Assembly: GCA_937897615.1 (NCBI GenBank)
Contig: CALCNO010000221.1
Coordinates: forward strand, 1 to 41,736
Direction of reading: 5' to 3'
Origin: an uncultured Anaerolineaceae bacterium
GTDB taxonomy: Bacteria; Chloroflexota; Anaerolineae; Anaerolineales; Anaerolineaceae
DNA length: 41,736 nucleotides
The position numbers were made by a program, and so were the translations under genes. Positions 38,835 through 41,736 of this stretch are shown here, in pieces; within the stretch, counting starts at the first letter, position 1; the number at the start of each line of letters is the position of its first letter. The notes below the pieces were generated by a model. That model had not been told where the DNA came from, made no database searches, and saw nothing but the letters and a program-made list of their open reading frames with translations.

Positions 38835-40319
38835 ATGGTCACAACGATCCTGGTTATTCTGATTGGAATTCTCCTTTTGATGGCAGCATTCGTTTTGGTG
38901 AGAATGGTGCTGTTTTCCCAAAGTTCCGATACTTCTTATCTTGAATCCAAGGCTTCATTGCCGGATTTCGCCGTTGACCCCAAGGTGATAGCCTCTCATC
39001 TATCAGCCGCTATCAAGGTGGAAACCATTTCCCATGAGGATGTGGCAATGGACGACACCGGCAAGTTCAAAGTGCTGCATTCGCTGCTGGCAAAACAGTA
39101 CCCGCTCGTCCATGCCACCCTCAAAAAAGAACTCGTTGACGGTTTTAGCCTGTTGTACACCTGGAAAGGCACCAACGAGGCGCTTGACCCGGTGGTGTTC
39201 ATGGCCCACCAGGACGTGGTGCCCGCTGAGGAGCACACCCTTGCACAATGGACGCATCCGCCATTCTCCGGCGAGATCGCCGATGGCTTCATCTGGGGCC
39301 GCGGCACGCTGGATATCAAATGCCAGGTGATCGGCATTCTAGAAGCGATTGAGCACCTGTTGCATAACAACTTCAAACCTGGACGCACGATCATCCTTGC
39401 GTTTGGCCACAATGAAGAGGTGCTGGGTTCCGGCGCCAAAGAAATTGTGGCGCACCTCAAGAAAAAAGGTGTCCATGTTCAAAGTGTGATTGACGAGGGT
39501 GGTTCCATCTACGACAACTTCATTCCGGGTATTAAGGGGTTGGCGGCCACCATCGGCGTGGCCGAAAAAGGGTATCTTTCGCTAAAATTGAAAGTAGAAG
39601 TAAAAGGTGGACATTCCTCCACACCTTCCGCCGATACTGCCATTGGTATCCTTTCCCGCGCCATTGACCGCTTGCAGAATCACCGCTTTCCCGCTTATCC
39701 CCGGGCAATTGTGCCCATGTTCAAGGGATTCGGCGCTGCCGCCTCACCCCTGATGCAATTAGCCTTCTCCAATTTGTGGCTTTTCAGCGGCCTGGTCAAA
39801 GCCAAACTGGCCAGCAACCCGGAAACAGATGCCACTATTCGCACCACCACTGCCCCCACAATCATCAAAGGCGGCATCAAGGACAACGTGCTGCCATCAC
39901 TGGCAGAGGCTGTGGTCAACTTCCGCCTGCTGCCCGGCGAAACCATCGCCAGTGTTTGCGATCATGTGCGCAAAGTGATTGGGGATGAGCGTGTGGCCTT
40001 TGAGCCTATGCCTGATAAAGCCTGGGAAGCCTCGCCGGTATCGCCTACGGGCGCTAACGCTTACCAGCACATCGCCTCTGTTGTTGAAGAGCTATTCCCC
40101 GGCACAGCCGTAGCACCCTATAACATGCTGGGCGGTACCGATTCGCGTAACTTCTGTGAGATCAGCGAGCAGGTTTACCGCTTTTCGCCAGTGGTCACCA
40201 CTGCGGAAGACATCCACCGCGTACACGGGGTAAACGAGTGTATTTCTCTGGAAGCCATGCACAAGGAAGCGGAGTTCTTCTATCGCCTTATCCCCAGATG
40301 GGCATCCACTAACATGTAG
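38835..40319 (+). CDS. Membrane-anchored M20 family metallopeptidase (CPS1/PM20D1-like)
   Basis: A 494-residue protein. One N-terminal transmembrane helix (about 3-27) anchors an M20 catalytic domain. Zinc and catalytic residues: H125 and D127 in MAHQDVVP, D160 in GRGTLDIKCQ, E194-E195 in GHNEEVLGSGA and a late His in EDIHRVHGVNE. The GRGTLD and PPFSG pattern and length match the carboxypeptidase S / PM20D1 branch, which in animals cleaves or forms N-acyl amino acids and in yeast trims peptides. Start ATG 38835 with GAGGT is chosen over a longer ORF. Terminated at 40325. An extracellular peptide- or N-acyl-amino-acid-hydrolase role is inferred. Confidence 0.88.
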   Translation: MVTTILVILIGILLLMAAFVLVRMVLFSQSSDTSYLESKASLPDFAVDPKVIASHLSAAIKVETISHEDVAMDDTGKFKVLHSLLAKQYPLVHATLKKELVDGFSLLYTWKGTNEALDPVVFMAHQDVVPAEEHTLAQWTHPPFSGEIADGFIWGRGTLDIKCQVIGILEAIEHLLHNNFKPGRTIILAFGHNEEVLGSGAKEIVAHLKKKGVHVQSVIDEGGSIYDNFIPGIKGLAATIGVAEKGYLSLKLKVEVKGGHSSTPSADTAIGILSRAIDRLQNHRFPAYPRAIVPMFKGFGAAASPLMQLAFSNLWLFSGLVKAKLASNPETDATIRTTTAPTIIKGGIKDNVLPSLAEAVVNFRLLPGETIASVCDHVRKVIGDERVAFEPMPDKAWEASPVSPTGANAYQHIASVVEELFPGTAVAPYNMLGGTDSRNFCEISEQVYRFSPVVTTAEDIHRVHGVNECISLEAMHKEAEFFYRLIPRWASTNM

Positions 40320-40324
40320 CAGCA

Positions 40325-40351
40325 AAAAACCAGGCTCACCGCCTGGTTTTT
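40325..40351. terminator. Bidirectional terminator after the M20 gene
   Basis: AAAAACCAGGC (40325-40335) / GCCTGGTTTTT (40341-40351) form an 11-bp stem with a 5-nt loop, with A and T runs on opposite sides; serves both convergent genes. Confidence 0.92.
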
Positions 40352-40372
40352 ATTACGCTCTGTCTATCGAAA

Positions 40373-41377
40373 TCAAGGCGCCACTGTTACCCGCATCACA
40401 TGCCGATCCACGGCGCCAAAGCGATACTTGTATTCCTCATCGCCGCGCATAAAATCTAATTCTGAGCGCTTTTGCTCATTGGCCCATTGCAGCAGGTGCC
40501 CCAGCAGTACCCACCCCGGCGAATACTCCATAAAACGCCGATCGACCCCGGAGTTGTACACCCAGATGCGGTTGAGATAATCAAAGTTCAGGTAGCCCGC
40601 AGCAATCTCTCCGCCAATCTTGAGGAAAGCCAGCATCAGGCAGCCGCCGGCAAAGGCGCAGCGCACGATTTCTTTCATCTGATCGCGCATGGGTGGGGTC
40701 AAAAACGCGGCCTTCTCTTCATCCTGCGCCATGAGCGCCAAAAAGGCCTCCATGTCAACTTCGAGTTGCCCGGCATCGGCGGTTATGTAAACTTCCGCAG
40801 CAGGGTCAGCCTCGGCAGCACGGCGCATCTTGCGGCGGATCTCGTGGCGCTGTTTTTTATCGATGCCCGCCAGGTAGGTTTCCCAATCCCCCGGCAAGTG
40901 AATGTATGGTGAATGCTGCAGCATTTCCACCTTCACCTGCGGCATGGATTGAAAAACTGCCAAGCTGGGCGAATCTTCCAATAGGTTGTAAAAATCCAAC
41001 CCGTGCACCCCGGCTAACTGCGGCGGTTGGGAACGTACAAAAGTGATCAGCCCCTCAATAAACCGTTTGCGGTCTTCAATTTTGCTGATCAGGTCCAAAT
41101 AGTCGCTGATCTCGATGCTGCCCAGAAGCAGCAGCCGCGTCTCGCCCTCATGCTGCGCGATGAAGCAGGGAGCGATCCCCACCAGCCTGCCAGCCTCGTG
41201 TGCGCAGATGAGAGCCAGGCGCGTTTCCTGCGGCCATTCTCCCCCGCCGCGAAATTGCCACCACGCGCGCAGGTATTCAAAGCGCAAAAACGGTACATGC
41301 GGGGTGCTTTGTGCTAAAAGCTGGTTCCAATCTTCTTTTAGTTCATCTGAGAATTGTTCAAGTACAGTGAATTCCAC
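40373..41377 (-). CDS. CelD/BcsL-like GNAT-fold acyltransferase
   Basis: A 334-residue protein of the CelD/BcsL (FemAB-like GNAT) family. It begins with LEQFSDELKEDWNQLLAQSTPHVPFLRFEYLRAWW, a signature of these proteins, and contains the conserved C-terminal GWVLLGHLLQWANEQKRSELDFMRGDEEYKYRFG segment. The family acylates or aminoacylates extracellular polysaccharide or other acceptors; the substrate is not known here. The start is GTG at 41377 with an AGGA site 8 nt upstream. It follows the partial YgjP-like gene after 33 nt on the same strand. Confidence 0.85.
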   Translation of the reverse strand: MEFTVLEQFSDELKEDWNQLLAQSTPHVPFLRFEYLRAWWQFRGGGEWPQETRLALICAHEAGRLVGIAPCFIAQHEGETRLLLLGSIEISDYLDLISKIEDRKRFIEGLITFVRSQPPQLAGVHGLDFYNLLEDSPSLAVFQSMPQVKVEMLQHSPYIHLPGDWETYLAGIDKKQRHEIRRKMRRAAEADPAAEVYITADAGQLEVDMEAFLALMAQDEEKAAFLTPPMRDQMKEIVRCAFAGGCLMLAFLKIGGEIAAGYLNFDYLNRIWVYNSGVDRRFMEYSPGWVLLGHLLQWANEQKRSELDFMRGDEEYKYRFGAVDRHVMRVTVAP

Positions 41378-41410
41378 AATTGCTTCCTTCTTCGTTAATT
41401 TTATCAGCCT

Positions 41411-41736
41411 TCAGGCTTGCGGGCGCAGCAGGCCGGCATTTTTGCGCAACCAGGCACGCTGCGTTTTGAAGCCGGGTGCATAGGCAGCCACCAACGCCCA
41501 GAAATCCTTTGAGTGGTTGTGGTGAAAAAGATGCGCCAGCTCGTGGATGACCACGTACTCCATCACTTCCGGCGGAGCCATCACCAGGCGCCAGTTGAAG
41601 GACAATGTACCGCTGGTGGAGCAGCTGCCCCAGCGTGTGCGCTGGTCACGGATGGTGAGGCCGGTCGGGCGGGCGTGCATGCGCGCTGACTGGCGCTTTA
41701 CCGCGTCGCCAATCACCGTTCTGGCCTGGCTGCGCA
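41411..41736 (-). CDS. YgjP-like M48/DUF45 metallopeptidase, 5' end cut by the window
   Basis: The C-terminal 108 residues of a YgjP/DUF45 (WSS1-like) zinc peptidase. The typical RDQRTRWGSCS is followed by FNWRLVMAPPEVMEYVVIHELAHLFHHNHS with the HExxH motif HELAH, and ends in KDFWALVAAY. The reading frame stays open to 41736, so the true start is outside the window; the GTG at 41716 is probably an internal Val. It would be co-transcribed with the CelD-like gene. The family includes proteases acting on DNA-protein complexes, but the bacterial role is unclear. Confidence 0.93.
   Translation of the reverse strand, partial: RSQARTVIGDAVKRQSARMHARPTGLTIRDQRTRWGSCSTSGTLSFNWRLVMAPPEVMEYVVIHELAHLFHHNHSKDFWALVAAYAPGFKTQRAWLRKNAGLLRPQA

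Noticed and set aside
1..41736. Prophage, transposon, CRISPR array, toxin-antitoxin or defence system
   Set aside because: No integrase, transposase, terminal repeats, spaced direct repeats, Cas or restriction genes are visible; the window is a normal chromosomal region.

Overview
The window is a moderately GC-rich chromosomal segment from a free-living, probably monoderm bacterium. Gene content points to Chloroflexota, most likely Anaerolineae; this is inference from gene style, since no 16S rRNA gene is present. The supporting traits are several lipoproteins with a lipobox followed by Thr/Pro/Ser-rich linkers, an NBR1-Ig-like lipoprotein, a sortase, an L,D-transpeptidase, a DUF348/G5/3D wall protein, a large MalT-like (LAL) regulator, an orphan roadblock protein and no outer-membrane or LPS genes. 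Coding density is high. I see no phage, insertion sequence, CRISPR array, restriction system or other clear accessory island.

Layout: 1-3412 holds tRNA-Lys(UUU), a class V aminotransferase, a small membrane protein, a sortase and a NagD-like HAD phosphatase. 3484-8269 holds a membrane protein ending in a zinc ribbon, a CDF metal exporter behind an apparently structured RNA leader, a DUF6504-like protein and a DUF2089/SHOCT-like/MFS-efflux cassette. 8371-12925 holds a DUF2200 protein, a lipoprotein, M32 carboxypeptidase, a SerA-type dehydrogenase and a Cys-cluster protein. 12956-14485 holds an L,D-transpeptidase and a tiny self-contained unit with a promoter, a 35-residue hydrophobic ORF and a terminator. 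14586-19533 is a complete branched-chain amino acid type ABC importer (SBP, LivH, LivM, LivG, LivF). 19548-26087 holds rhomboid and guanylate kinase, an FmdB zinc ribbon, an exported gluzincin-like protein and a MacA/MacB-like HlyD/ATPase/FtsX efflux operon. 26104-29690 holds two tandem PspC genes, a small hypothetical, a DMT transporter and an operon of roadblock, V4R-like and polyprenol-P-mannose synthase genes. 29706-33186 holds rsmA(ksgA), the 3D/G5 wall protein and the NBR1-like lipoprotein. 33397-38095 is an orphan OppA-type lipoprotein divergent from the LAL regulator. 38249-41736 holds a CBS protein, a membrane-anchored M20 peptidase, a CelD/BcsL-like acyltransferase and a partial YgjP-like metallopeptidase.

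Functional themes: nutrient uptake (Liv system, OppA, DMT), amino acid and peptide metabolism (SerA, class V aminotransferase, M32, M20), envelope remodelling (sortase, L,D-transpeptidase, 3D protein, rhomboid, PspC) and efflux (CDF, MFS, MacAB-like).

A recurrent regulatory signature is a TAnnAT -10 box ending 6-9 nt before the start codon with no Shine-Dalgarno (SD) sequence. It occurs at seven genes and implies frequent leaderless transcripts. The most interesting unexplained elements are the structured leader of the CDF gene, the micro-ORF unit at 14241-14485 and the roadblock/V4R/glycosyltransferase operon.
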